A DNA stretch of 64,000 nt from Erigeron canadensis. Lineage: Eukaryota > Streptophyta > Magnoliopsida > Asterales > Asteraceae. A program made the translations under genes and the position numbers. Of the stretch, positions 11,882 through 21,837 are shown one piece after another. The notes beneath the pieces are model-generated. The model had not been told where the DNA came from and did no database searches. It worked only from the letters and a program-made list of their open reading frames with translations. Position 1 is the stretch's first letter. Every line of letters begins with the position of its first letter. The stretch spans positions 42,480,463 through 42,544,462 of the forward strand of contig NC_057766.1 in the NCBI RefSeq assembly GCF_010389155.1, in the 5' to 3' direction.

Positions 11882-12298
11882 CTAAGCCACGGTAAGCGCT
11901 TCGTTTGCCCACCGCTTGTCGTGTTGCGGACATTTGACTTCCCACGTTGATTTGTCTTCTCCGCAGTTGTCGTGATAAGATTTGGCCCAAGTGCATTGGT
12001 CGATCAACGTCTGACCAGCCTTAAAAACATTGTCGATCACCCTCTTGACCCTTTTGCTCTCATACTGCAGAAACAACGAATATGTCTCTTCGTGTTTCGA
12101 GACCTTGCGGCCTGGTGCTTCTATTTCCTGAACGTGTTGGTCGCATTGGTGTCTCTTCTTCTGTAGGTAAACCAGTTCCCCAGATAGTTCATTTTGAAGG
12201 AGGGTGTCCTCTTTGATATCGGTCATGATTCGTGTTTTCATCTCATCTTCAGTGAGACGAGGTTGGTGAACGTTCTTATTTGATGATGATGAAGGCAT
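11882..12298 (-). CDS. Unknown 138-residue protein
   Basis: The frame opens with ATG at 12298 (MPSSSSNKNVHQPRLTEDE) and runs to a stop at 11882 without interruption. The product is charged and probably helical, with heptad-like stretches (LLQNELSGELVYLQKKRHQ) and two C-terminal cysteine motifs (DNCGEDKST, VKCPQHDKRW). No known domain was recognised. A TATA-like TCTATAAATAG lies about 80 bases upstream of the ATG on the minus strand. The neighbouring orphan exon at 12571-12732 is on the same strand and has a similar coiled-coil composition. It may be a lineage-specific gene or a captured fragment. Confidence 0.5.
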   Translation of the reverse strand: MPSSSSNKNVHQPRLTEDEMKTRIMTDIKEDTLLQNELSGELVYLQKKRHQCDQHVQEIEAPGRKVSKHEETYSLFLQYESKRVKRVIDNVFKAGQTLIDQCTWAKSYHDNCGEDKSTWEVKCPQHDKRWANEALTVA

Positions 12299-12374
12299 TT
12301 GAAATGGTGAGTGAGTTAGCAGATGAAACAAGTTTGAAACAAGTGGAATGGAGATGATACTAATTAAGGCTCTG

Positions 12375-12500
12375 GGTAGCTATTTATAGAGTGATAATGT
12401 AGCTAGCCGTTAAGGGACTGTAAATGTAAATGTTTTTGAACTTTTGGCCGTTTGAGGGACTGTAATTGTAAATATTTTGAATTTTGAACGTTGGAGGAGA
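12375..12500 (-). promoter_or_regulatory. TATA box and duplicated upstream motif of the 138-residue ORF
   Basis: The + strand CTATTTATAGA at 12379-12389 is a minus-strand TATA box. Behind it a segment of about 35 bases (GCCGTT-AGGGACTGTAA-TGTAAAT, then TTTTGAA) occurs twice, around 12408 and 12449. A shortened third start (AACGTTGGAGG) follows near 12487. Confidence 0.45.
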
Positions 12501-12570
12501 GTCTGTGACTTCAGCTATAAATAATTTAAAACATAATAAGAGACACCTTATGAATATCAATAATATGATA

Positions 12571-12732
12571 TCACTTAAGATAGATATGATCAAGGTGCTC
12601 TTTTTGACTACGAATCCTTTGAAAAATCGAGTTCAACTCGTTCAAACGATCTTCCATTAACTCGATGTCTTCATTAATTTGAAAATAGAGCTCATCAAAA
12701 ACTCTCGCACAATCGGCTTGACGGTTGTACTT
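12571..12732 (-). CDS. Orphan 3'-terminal exon, coiled-coil-like
   Basis: On the minus strand an acceptor (CATTATAG) is followed by an open frame starting KYNRQADCARVFDELYFQ and ending KEHLDHIYLK before a TGA at 12571-12573 (53 residues). The composition is a leucine- and glutamate-rich helix (IELMEDRLNELNSIF). No upstream exon with a matching phase was found, so this is either a fragment or the end of an unrecognised gene. Confidence 0.4.
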   Translation of the reverse strand, partial: KYNRQADCARVFDELYFQINEDIELMEDRLNELNSIFQRIRSQKEHLDHIYLK

Positions 12733-12818
12733 CTATAATGATGATTAATATATAAATATGTGAGATTGCCTATAATAATATGAGGTACAACTAATATAAA
12801 ATAAAATTGAGAATGGCA

Positions 12819-12856
<38 letters not shown>

Positions 12857-13790
12857 GAGAATTGATAAGAATTGATAAACATGTTCATCACTAAAAGCCG
12901 TTGGCGATTTTCTATATACATAGCATTATGTTAGAGACTTTATAAGTTATATTTGGTTACAAATGAGGAGGTCTGACATAACCTGAAAGCCCAATAAAAT
13001 ACAATTTAGATAAACATGAAATTGCTTCATCACTAAAAGCCCACTCATAGTATACGCGCCTGATTGATTTTTAACCCCTGTGCGTTATATATGGTTGCAA
13101 ATGAGCGATATTGTAATGTACTTCCATAAACCTTATGATATGGTAGGCTCCTTTCAATAAAAATTGTTTTAGCCATGAAAATGAGTCAGGTAATCCGTCA
13201 AACTGATCAACTAAAGGCTAACACGTAGTTGACCCTTAGTATATGTAGTATTTAAAACTGTTAAACTTACAAAATCTGTTTGCCATAACAAAAATCTGCA
13301 TAAAGTACAGTCCTCTTTATGCATTTTCCCTTTTAAGTAAATCACAAATTAAAGACTCATAGTTAGTGGATCAAACTACAACCATTATAGAACAATGGTG
13401 AACCATATAATAAGAGAGCTGCACATATCCAAGTCAGATATTCGTATGCATCAACCTCCCTTTTGGTGAAAAAAGCGAGCTTCATTAACATCACACAAAA
13501 ATATAGCTTTTGCAGTTGAAATACGATTTTATTATGAGCAATACTGAGATGAGTACAACCCCGACAATTTCTAATTAAATCAAAGTTTGATGGTGTTTAT
13601 AATATAAGACGAATGTAACCTGAAAAATGTAGGAAATCACATAAGACGAATGTAACCACTTTAGAAATGAATAATTACATAAGAAACAGTTCTCATATCC
13701 TAAACACATGACAAAGGAAAGATGTAGGAAATCACAAAAAAATGTTTTTTTACAAACAAAATTCTCAAGTGGCCCAGTTATATAATCCAA
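12733..13790. other. Intergenic DNA with a (TA)n tract and a local duplication
   Basis: A (AT)n tract lies at 12824-12852. The blocks GATAAACATG-TTCATCACTAAAAGCC and GGTTACAAATGAG recur about 140 bases apart (12870-12975 and 13008-13115), so a local tandem duplication is likely. No gene was recognised. Confidence 0.45.
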
Positions 13791-13794
13791 AGTA

Positions 13795-13893
13795 CATGCT
13801 TGGTTGGCTGTTGAAGCATCACGAAGGCTAGAAAGAGTGACCAGTGAACTGCATTTGTTTTATTTCGGCTTGTCGGGGTTGTATATTGCCCTG
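13795..13893 (-). pseudogene. Possible degenerate downstream exon of the NDUFAF3-like gene
   Basis: After a minus-strand acceptor (TTGTGCAG) the first codons read GNIQP and soon EIKQM--TG. This resembles the family segment following the glycine-cysteine-glycine motif. Stops then appear (TAG after GHSF). The similarity is short, so this is tentative. Confidence 0.2.
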
Positions 13894-14391
13894 CACAATA
13901 GGTGACCTACTCAAAAATATTAAATTACATAGAATGGGTCAGAATGAGTTATGTTGTATCTTGAATGTGTTGGTTGGATAAAAGAAATCATCTTCAAAGT
14001 ACTTATGTCAAACGGGTCAAAAATTGCCCATAGTGTATATAAATGCCTAAAAGATTTAGAATCATTTTCTTGGAACAATCAAATAGGAGTGAGATGACAT
14101 AAGTTCTTTACGTGTGCCCATAGTGTATGATCAGGCCAATGACTAAAACAATAAAATACTACCCATAGTGTATGATCAGGCAAATGGTCATATTTCCAAT
14201 GAATTAACAAATTCAACATAAACAGGGCTGATATAATTCATCTCATATGTCCATACCCAACATTCGAACTTGCAGATGATATCAAAGCTATATGTAAGTG
14301 TTTATGCAAGATAACTGAACTTCCACGGTAAGCTTGTTTTAGTATCCTGGAAAATAATAAAGTAACAAACGGACTTAAAAAAGGCACGCAC

Positions 14392-14509
14392 CTGTCAGAA
14401 GTTATATCCGACATATTCTTTGGAGTCCAAGACAATAACAGGTTACCAACACAAAGCAAACTTCCTTCATAGTCAACCCCATTAACAGTTAACCCTGTAT
14501 CGGTATATG
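14392..14509 (-). pseudogene. Isolated exon of an NDUFAF3 / DUF498-type mitochondrial protein
   Basis: A 118-base minus-strand exon lies between an acceptor (TTCACACAG) and a donor (GACAG|GTGCGT). It encodes AYTDTGLTVNGVDYEGS followed by LLCVGNLLLSWTPKNMSDIT. This is the diagnostic start of the MTH938/NDUFAF3 domain, in which plant homologues read TVNGV-YEGSLL-V-N--LSW-P. The family helps assemble mitochondrial complex I. Neither the N-terminal presequence exon nor a good copy of the following exons was recognised nearby. The upstream flank (14560-16090) is repeat DNA. It is a gene fragment or an exon of a gene badly split by insertions. Confidence 0.6.
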
Positions 14510-14559
14510 CTGTGTGAAATCGAGTTTAATAATTTATAACAAGATCTACCGTTTACTTT

Positions 14560-16095
14560 TAACCACACACTTACGGGCAGTGTACCCATTCGTATGTAAT
14601 ATAGTTAAATGGTAAGACCAGGATTGAACACAAGGACTAAATGTTGTACTTAAGGTTGTAAAAATGTAAATCAAGAGAAAGTTTGGTTTGTGACCGAGTT
14701 GTCACTTTGCGTTTCAGAAAGCTAATTAATCGACAAGTAAAATGAATTAAATACTCAACCGGTGTCAATCGAGAGTATGCGAAAATAGTTTGAGTTGTAA
14801 CAAATAATTAAAAAGCCATCTATGTCGAATCCGCTACACAAGAAGTTTAGGTTGCATATGGTTTAAGCTCAAAATTCAATATTGTTGGTGACAATAATCG
14901 TGACAAGACTAAAACACACCCGGCGTGCACTCCGGTTGTAAAATCGACTCAATCACCTAATCAATTCAATTCCTTGCAACAAGTGGTACCACCAACCTTA
15001 TTACGCTTCCTTGAACTAACTAGTTTGTTTGACTACTTAAATAACAATTTTATCTTTGTGAAAGAAACGTGGTACCACCAACCGTTAAATTCACTTAACA
15101 AAGTAATTTCTATTAAACTTATATTCTTTACTATCATACCATGACCTAGCAAAAATTGTTCTTAGACAAACAACTAAAATAATACTTGCATTCAACTAGT
15201 ACCACTATTGAAAAACACAAATATCACCAAGAACACAAATCTAAGTGGAAGAAATCACTTCATTAAGATCTTGACAAAATGTTAAGTAAAACCAACTTGA
15301 ATTCAAAATACTATGCAACCATAACTAATTGTTTCACTTCATCTTCATAGATGTATAAGGATTTAGCTACTCATAATGTTAAAAGCTAAAGATTGAAGTA
15401 GAAAGGAAGACATGATGTACCAAATATAGAGAACAAATACAAACCGAAGTTACAATCGAGCTACAATGAGTAACAATAGCTAAAATTAATCTTCAAGTCT
15501 TCAAATGATGTTGGAGTAGTGAAAAACTCTTGAAAACCTTGAAAAACGGCTGAAGTATAAGTGTGTGAGCTGAAAATGTCCAAGACTAGGGTTTGGATGG
15601 AGTGGTGGATGGTATTTATACCCCAGGAGAGAGAAAATGGTGATGTCAGATAGAACTCGCGCCGCTAGGAACTCGGGTCGCGCCGCTAGTTCTTTCAAGC
15701 CAAAGTTCTGACTTCGAAAGTGCCCAACTCGCGTCGCTAGTCTTGCCACTCGCGCCGCTACTGGGTTGAAAACCCTGTCTCGTGTCGCGAGATACCCTCC
15801 TCGCGTTGCTATCTCCTACAGGTTAAAGTTCTGTCTTAAATTTTCTCAGGTCGCGCCGCGAGAGACCCTCCTCGCGCCGCGAGGTCTTGCAGAGTTTTGC
15901 CGTTTCAGCTTCGTTCTTCTTCGGTTAGTGCATATGGACCACTTCTGAGCTATTTTCTACCATATGGGGCAATATACCTGCTGTAGGCCTGAAACCACTA
16001 GCAAATACCATAACGTACCACAAAACAAGTATAAATGGCTATAAAACTAGTACAAAATGTCCAATTCAGTGTAGGAAAACATGTACAATTTGAGG
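14560..16095. mobile_element. Unclassified non-coding repeat element
   Basis: The stretch from CAGTGTACCCATTCGTATG (about 14578) to AGTGTAGGAAAACATGTACA (about 16070) looks like a dispersed non-coding plant repeat. It has no convincing ORF and contains the GC-rich minisatellite at 15650-15895. Terminal repeats were not identified, so neither class nor exact ends are known. Confidence 0.4.
15650..15895. repeat. GC-rich TCGCGCCGC minisatellite
   Basis: The core (C)TCGCGCCGCTAG or TCGCGCCGCGAG, with C/T variants such as TCGCGTCGCTAG, occurs about eight times at irregular 20-45 base spacing. Examples are near 15658, 15680, 15728, 15748, 15779, 15801, 15851 and 15873. It is strikingly CG-rich in an AT-rich region, and the C-to-T variants are what CpG decay would give. 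Confidence 0.75.
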
Positions 16096-16214
16096 CTTAT
16101 CAGTATACCTACAAAAATGTTTACCAAACGAACTAAACAACCACCAAATACCTTTTAAACATAAACTTTTATTCGCCAAATACTTATACACATTGTACGT
16201 ATAAACAATAAAAC

Positions 16215-16430
16215 CACCACAAAGGTCTCCTATTGGTCAGGACTCAGGCATCCCAATGTGCTCACAATAGGTCTTGGGTTCAAAACTCCCTAGGTTACCA
16301 TCTTGGGGATGGCTAACAGGCAGAAGAAAGGTTTCGGAAACGGTTACAGGAATAGGACACCTAGTTAGACCCTGACTTGAAGATCTGACCTCCCCAAGTA
16401 GCCTGAACATGAAAAACCTTGTTCTTTTAC
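16215..16430 (+). mobile_element. tRNA-derived SINE
   Basis: A B-box (CTTGGGTTCAAAACTCC) at about 16273 follows an A-box-like TCCTATTGGTCAGGACT. The tail CTCCCCAAGTAGCCTGAACAT resembles that of the SINE at 43690-43885 (CCTTCCCCGGGTAACCTGAAT), so both appear to be one family. Confidence 0.6.
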
Positions 16431-16449
16431 ATATCAACTATTAAAACTT

Positions 16450-16542
16450 GACATTATGTATGTGTGCAGGAGCTTCAGTATCACATTATGTACGTATGCA
16501 GGAGCCTCAGTATCACATTATGGCTCAGTATCACATTATAGA
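16450..16542 (+). repeat. Short tandem repeat, about 39-base unit
   Basis: GCAGGAGC-TCAGTATCACATTATG occurs twice, followed by a third shortened GGCTCAGTATCACATTATAG. Nothing coding is associated. Confidence 0.6.
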
Positions 16543-17099
16543 TTGTGTTTTCAATATTGGATGACTAAAACTTGACTATATGTTTCGTATTAATGAAAGC
16601 AACTTAGTTGAGCTCTTGAAACTAAGCTACAACTGCAAATGCTTCATCAGCCTGGCCCGTATTAACTGGGCCATTCAAAGCCATGTTTTACTAATATTTA
16701 TCTATTTAACCTTACATTTTGGTTGAGGGGTAATCTAAAATGACATTCTGTACGTATGTACAATATGGGCGATACAAAAACTGATATACAATTGGCATAT
16801 AGCCTGTACAGACAGATTGCATTACTCTAAAAACCTGACCATTCACTTTGAAAATATATAAAAAAATAATAGTATAAGTCATGCAACCCTTTTGTAAGCA
16901 AACATTAAGCCATAAGTATGTTATTAATAAGAAAGATTAAGCTAACCTCACGCAATGAGAATGAAATGGTAGATGAGGAAGTGCGGATATGTGCATAAAA
17001 CCTTGAAACCTGAAAAAAAGAGAAACTAAACAGTAAATTAGAGAACTGAACAGTATTATACAAATTAGTTGGTATATAAATCCACTCACATTATATAAA

Positions 17100-17657
17100 C
17101 TATGCATCTTGTAAAACTTCTCTGTAAACCACATTTGCGGTGTATACACCGGGTTGATGGAAATTTTGGGTAGGCCTAACCAAAACCTTTACCCTTTCGC
17201 GTGATATCCCTCGAGACAAAGCCACGTATAGTTGTCCGTGTGAAAATACCGATTCAGGTAGATAGACACCAACGTGTGGAACTGTCTGGCCTTGGGCTCT
17301 GTTTATTGTCATCGCGAAGCTAAGTCAAATCGGGAACTGTTTTCTCTTCAACTTAAAGGGGTACATATCATTTTCAGAAGGACATAGGGGTATTCTTGGT
17401 AAGAAAACTCTTTTACCGGCATGCTGCCCAACCGCTATTTCCGCATCAATGACATTTTGTTGAAAACCTCTGCATATCAAACGTGTCCCGTTACAAAGTC
17501 CGTTGGATGGATCGATGTACGCAATAGTATAACTAAGAAACATATTACATAGTCGTGCAATACCATTGGATGGAGCAACTGCATTGGCAATAGGTACAGT
17601 AGTATTTGCGGTTCCAGTGCCGTCAGAATAAGCGGATTGAGAACCTGCATTGGACAT
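17100..17657 (-). pseudogene. Pif1/Helitron-type helicase C-terminal fragment, broken
   Basis: The minus-strand frame from ATG 17657 encodes a short unrelated leader (SNAGSQSAYSDGTG) and then helicase sequence: IDPSNGLCNGTRLICRGF, KRVFLPRIPL, and motif VI-like LSFAMTINRAQGQTVPHVGV with LYVALSRG. It ends VVYREVLQDA at 17100. Only the last third of a Pif1-like helicase is present. A TGA at 17325-17327 stands where relatives have arginine (KRKQFPI-LSFAM), consistent with a CpG transition CGA to TGA; both sides are in the same frame. Helitrons carry this helicase as part of RepHel, but no Rep domain was seen. Confidence 0.8.
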
Positions 17658-18099
17658 TTTTTTTATTATTGAATGAATGATGAATGAATGAGAATGTGTG
17701 TCTGGCGTATTTTTTTTATACTAATTGGAATGGTGGTTAGGTGGGTATAAATTTCCTAAAAATGTGAAGTTTGACATAGAGAAATCAATCACAGAGAATT
17801 ATGAAACGGCTGTAATGTTGTAATGTATACCAAAGATAAATCGTCTCACAATCAATCACAATATATACCAAATATAGATATGAAAAGATATGCATTGGAC
17901 AGTTACCAAATTAAAACGACATTTAATTCACAATTTTGGTGAAATTATCTCTGGAAAATGCAAAAAAAAAAAGATTTAAAAGTCTGAACAAAATAATTCA
18001 ATTTCATGTAAATAGAGATGATGATAATTCAATTTCTTGAAACATAGTAAACTAAAACTAAAACAACGTCGTTTTAATTATTTTGATTGATAATTTAAT

Positions 18100-18410
18100 T
18101 CAATTTCTAGAAAACCACCTGATAGTGATGGCTGCTTCATGACCATCTTGAAACATATATCGTGAAACAATTCAATTTCTAGAAAACCAATTTCTTAAAA
18201 ACCAATTCATTTCCTTCCCCCCTAAAATAATTCAATTTATTGAAACATAGTAAACTAAAACAATATGTTAAACCCACCTGATAGTGATGATGCATCGCGG
18301 ATGAAGGAACCCTAGAAAACCACCTGATGGTGATGATGCATCGCGGATGAAGAAACCCTAGAAAACCAACCGATGATGGTGGTGATGAAGAGGATTTCAC
18401 GATATAATTG
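18100..18410. repeat. Tandem repeat of about 50 bases
   Basis: CACCTGAT-GTGATGATGCATC plus GCGGATGAAG-AACCCTAGAAAACC occurs twice in a row (about 18276-18325 and 18321-18370). Degenerate relatives occur at 18116 (AAAACCACCTGATAGTGATGG) and after 18366. It lies inside the inferred Helitron. Confidence 0.65.
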
Positions 18411-18559
18411 ATACATGCATAGATCATTGATTGACGATATATAATCATTTTTTGTTCAACCATATCTCTGTGTCGATGATGGCAAGGAAGGGGGAAAGGG
18501 GGGAATTGTGCTGGTGGGGAATAAGATTACGTTAATTAAAAAAAAAAGTCCAAAGGCAA

Positions 18560-18627
18560 TTATGTAATTTTAAAGACAGAAACATATTTAATATGGGGGA
18601 GGAGTTTCTTTTATAAGGTAGTAGAGA
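18560..18627 (-). mobile_element. Helitron 5' terminus
   Basis: Read on the minus strand from 18627, the sequence starts TCTCTACTACCTTATAAAAG. This is the canonical plant Helitron 5' end (TCTCTACTA), and the base before it is A, as expected for insertion between A and T. The element would extend toward lower coordinates and so contain the helicase fragment at 17100-17657. Its 3' hairpin and CTRR end were not located with certainty. Confidence 0.7.
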
Positions 18628-18699
18628 TGAGTGTAGTAGATATGGTCTATGACATGGTTTTTGTTATTGCCATTTTGCCTTGGCTATATGCAGGTATCA

Positions 18700-18723
18700 A
18701 TATATATATATATATATATATAT
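18700..18723. repeat. (TA)n tract flanking the long-TIR transposon
   Basis: An uninterrupted TA dinucleotide run lies immediately outside the left end of the long inverted repeat. A shorter TATATATATATA follows the right end near 20946. Confidence 0.8.
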
Positions 18724-20944
18724 GGGTTAATAACTTGGAAAGTATCTCAATTTGTCACTGAAATTTTTTTTGGGGCTCAAACAAAAAAGTTCTATTCAGG
18801 GGAAAGAAAACGGCTAAAATCTCTTTATTGGAGTTCCGTACAAGTTGCCTGTTAAAAAAGATTTTCCAAATATTTTTTTTGTTTTTTATCTTATATATTG
18901 AATGTCCATGTCATATATTTCTAATTTCACATTTCCAAATCAGATTCAAAATTCTATGGCAAATCACAAACATCCAATATCCAACTTCAAAGATAAACAA
19001 CACACTAGACAATATCCAACATCAAATCTAACACACACTAAACAATGAACAAACTAAAGTTACTGGTGACGGGGATAATTTCTACCACATCAAATATGTT
19101 TCCAACAAAACTAAGAACAATCAAGATGCACAATCAAGAACAATCATATATCCGTTTTTCTATACCTTTATCTCGTTATAACGATGGTAATTAAGCATCG
19201 GTTTTGTGTGGTTATATGCGGTAATGGCAGTCGAGATCTGGATTTTTGTGGTTGTATACGGAAACAGTGGTGGTCGGACTTGGGTGACCGGGGAAGATAA
19301 TCGTTATTCCCGGAATTTCAAGGGTGTGGGTGTATTTATATGGTTTTTTCTTATGTGTATATATAATGGATCTGAGAGTGATGAGAGCCCCCAAAACAAA
19401 CAGCACCTCCTATCAATGAAAAAATTAATAAAGGAAGGAAGGAATAAAACAGCAACAAAAGTAAAAGTAGCAGCAGCAGCAGAGAAAAAAAGAAAAAGGT
19501 TTTAATGGCTATGGAGGTGTGGTATGTATATAATTTGTAACTTTGAATCGAATCACATATTGTGTCAAAATTACATAAAAACATATATGGATCTGTAAAC
19601 ATCAGATTATGTAAACAACAATATCTCACTTTACAATATCACAAGATAAACTTTTCGAGCTTGTGGCATATTTGATGGGGAAAAAAAGAACTTTTGATTT
19701 GATGAAAAGGGAATTTGGCTGGAAGTTGAATGTTGGGGAGATGCATATACTCCGTATTTAGGGGACGTTTGGTACGAGTGAATCATAGAGAATGGAAATA
19801 CATAAGAGAATGGAAATGTAGAGAAAGAGAATAAGACTTGATAATGAGCAATTATTCAACTGTTTGGTACCAAAAAGAGATTCGACACTAAATCCCACTT
19901 AAAATATGAAACCATAGCAAAACAAAAAGGTAAATTGACATCAGCCTATAAACGAGTTTGTGAGCATTAACTCCATCTTAAAAATGTTTAATCCATGATG
20001 CAATAAAACTCTATTTATATACTGATGATCTGAATACTGGATAAAGAAATCCAAATATTTAAAGCAAGCTCGAAATAACGGAATTTTTTTCGTTTAACTG
20101 TTTGGAGCCTTCTTGACTTTGATGATGGTAGGACCTCTAGCGATTGTTATAAAGCTCTTACCTCAACCTTTCGCCTCATCTATTTTTTTGCCACTCCATT
20201 TTCAGATCTGGGATTAGTGACAGAGTATTTTTAAAATTCTTAGCAACTCTATCAAAAGATATTATTGTTGTGGCCGATTGAGATGATTGAAGTGGTGATG
20301 GATGATGGTTGTCCGACTGGTGATAATGATGGTAGTTTTCAGCAATGGATGTACGATTACGGTGGTGGATTGGTGGCGTGGTTACGATGGTTTCGGTGAT
20401 AACGTAGCGGCGGTTGGCTGTGGTAATAGGGAAGTAGTGGTCCGACAATTATGGTGGTGGTAAGGATTAAGGAAGCAATGATGCGGCATCTATGGGGTTG
20501 GAGGTGGGGGTGGGGATAGGTCAAAGATGCTCGTAGGCTACATTCACATAAGAATGCCAAGTGAGAAAGGTTCCTTGTAATTTATCATTCTCTGCCATTC
20601 TTCTCATTTTTAAGTGGAATTATATTTAGAGAATGAGAATCAATTTTCAATTCCACATTTCCATTCTCTACATTACACAACAAGGGAAGTGTTTCCCTTT
20701 CTCATTCTCACATTTCCTTTCCATCCTACCAAACACGACCTTAGTGTTTTATATTTAATCATTTTATGCTATTTTGTGTGCTAGAAGTTTTAACCTGCTA
20801 ATTATAGTCCACGTTAGCTTTAGCAGGTCACGACCCCATTAAAGAGATTTTACCTGTTTTTCTTCCCCTGAATAGAACTTTTTTTTGTTCGAACCCCAAA
20901 AAAGATTTCAGTGACAAGTTGAAAGACTTTCCGAGTAATTAGCC
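18724..20944. mobile_element. Non-autonomous DNA transposon with long terminal inverted repeats (MULE-like)
   Basis: The left end starts GGGTTAATAACTTGGAAAGT. The reverse complement of the right end starts GGCTAATTACTCGGAAAGT. Similarity continues for at least 130 bases through TTGTCACTGAAAT, TTTTTTGGGG, AAAAGTTCTATTCAGGGG and TAAAATCTCTTTA. Both ends sit in TATATA sequence, which hides any target duplication. No transposase was recognised inside. Long TIRs without coding capacity fit a Mutator-like element, but the class is inference. A Tourist-like element is nested at 19761-20740. Confidence 0.75.
19761..20740. mobile_element. Tourist-like (PIF/Harbinger) element, nested
   Basis: The left end is GGGGACGTTTGGTACGA. 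The reverse complement of the right end is GGTCGTGTTTGGTAGGA. Both are flanked by TTA (19758-19760 and 20741-20743), the target duplication of PIF/Harbinger elements. Subterminal regions also mirror each other (GAGAATGGAAAT against ATTTCCATTCTC). The interior has one minus-strand open frame (20448-20176) that looks non-coding. At 980 bases it is long for a MITE. Confidence 0.75.
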
Positions 20945-21383
20945 ATATATATATATAGTTTTTTATATTTTTGGATGGTAGTTTGACTTCTTTTGTTGTT
21001 GCAAATTTGGTTTGTCATACATTCATACCCTCTTATTACATCTTGTAGTGTGGGATACAGTTTGGGTATTGATCAGTGATTTCAATTGTCGAATAGAACC
21101 ATGTATATATTATTAGGTAATATATTTTTGTTTGCATTATAGATAAGATCTAACAGTTCCTTGAGCTAAAAAATCAATCTTTGTTAATAAAAACTCTACT
21201 TTCAATCTTCCCATGTTTAACAAACACTCCACTTTCTCTAAAAATGCACCACTTTGATCAACGTATGTTTTGTCTTTTAACTAAGTACCAAACTTAGTAG
21301 CATAAATAAGAAACAAAACTTCTATTTCTTCATATATTGGAAACAACGACCCCATGAAGATATCAATGACAATCTGTAATATC

Positions 21384-21390
21384 TATAAAT
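21384..21390 (+). promoter_or_regulatory. TATA box of CP12
   Basis: TATAAAT in TCTATAAATACACATAC predicts transcription starting near 21415. The ATG at 21403 would then lie at or before the cap site, which favours the ATG at 21433 as the translation start. Confidence 0.6.
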
Positions 21391-21432
21391 ACACATACAC
21401 ATATGCATCTACATATAATTATGAAAGTAATA

Positions 21433-21837
21433 ATGGCAACTAATCTTAAAAGTTCGTTTATAGGATCAATTACAGAAGTAAACAGTGTCAAATCCTGTTC
21501 CTTATTAGGCTACAAATTGTTCACTTCTTCTTCTTCAGTATGTTTTTCTGGTCAGAAGAAGGGATTATCTGGGGTGGGGTTAAAGGCGATGTTTAAGGGA
21601 ACGCATGTTAGAGAGATGAAACTGACAGAAATGATTGAAAACAAAGTGACGGAAGCAAAGGAAGTGTGTGCTGGAGATAAAGACTCTGATGAGTGTAAGG
21701 TGGCGTGGGACGAGGTAGAAGAAATAAGTCAAGCGAAAGCTCATCTACGTGTGAAGTTGGAGCATGATGAAGATCCTTTGGACTCGTTTTGCTCGGGTAA
21801 TCCTGAAACTGATGAGTGCAGTGTTTATGATGATTGA
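21433..21837 (+). CDS. CP12: Chloroplast CP12 (CP12-3-like)
   Basis: Single-exon gene of 134 residues from MATNLKSSFIG. A serine-rich N-terminal chloroplast transit peptide (about 1-55) precedes the mature acidic, largely disordered CP12. It has the two redox cysteine pairs, Cys79/Cys88 (VCAGDKDSDEC) and Cys120/Cys129 (FCSGNPETDECSVYDD), and the family core AWDEVEE. In the dark the oxidised protein clamps glyceraldehyde-3-phosphate dehydrogenase and phosphoribulokinase into an inactive complex; light and thioredoxin release them. Earlier in-frame ATGs at 21403 and 21421 are less likely because of the TATA box position. All key residues are intact. The C-terminal SVYDD resembles the divergent CP12-3 branch, which is inference. 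Confidence 0.93.
   Translation: MATNLKSSFIGSITEVNSVKSCSLLGYKLFTSSSSVCFSGQKKGLSGVGLKAMFKGTHVREMKLTEMIENKVTEAKEVCAGDKDSDECKVAWDEVEEISQAKAHLRVKLEHDEDPLDSFCSGNPETDECSVYDD

Noticed and set aside
15501..15749. Minus-strand ORF with ARLATRVGHF
   Set aside because: It is a chance reading of the CG-rich minisatellite.
19206..19629. Overlapping ORFs on both strands with Lys or Leu runs
   Set aside because: They sit inside the long-TIR element, contain homopolymer-encoded tracts and lack any domain.
20176..20560. His-, Thr- and Pro-rich ORFs on the minus strand
   Set aside because: They arise from GGTGGT-like repeats inside the nested Tourist-like element.
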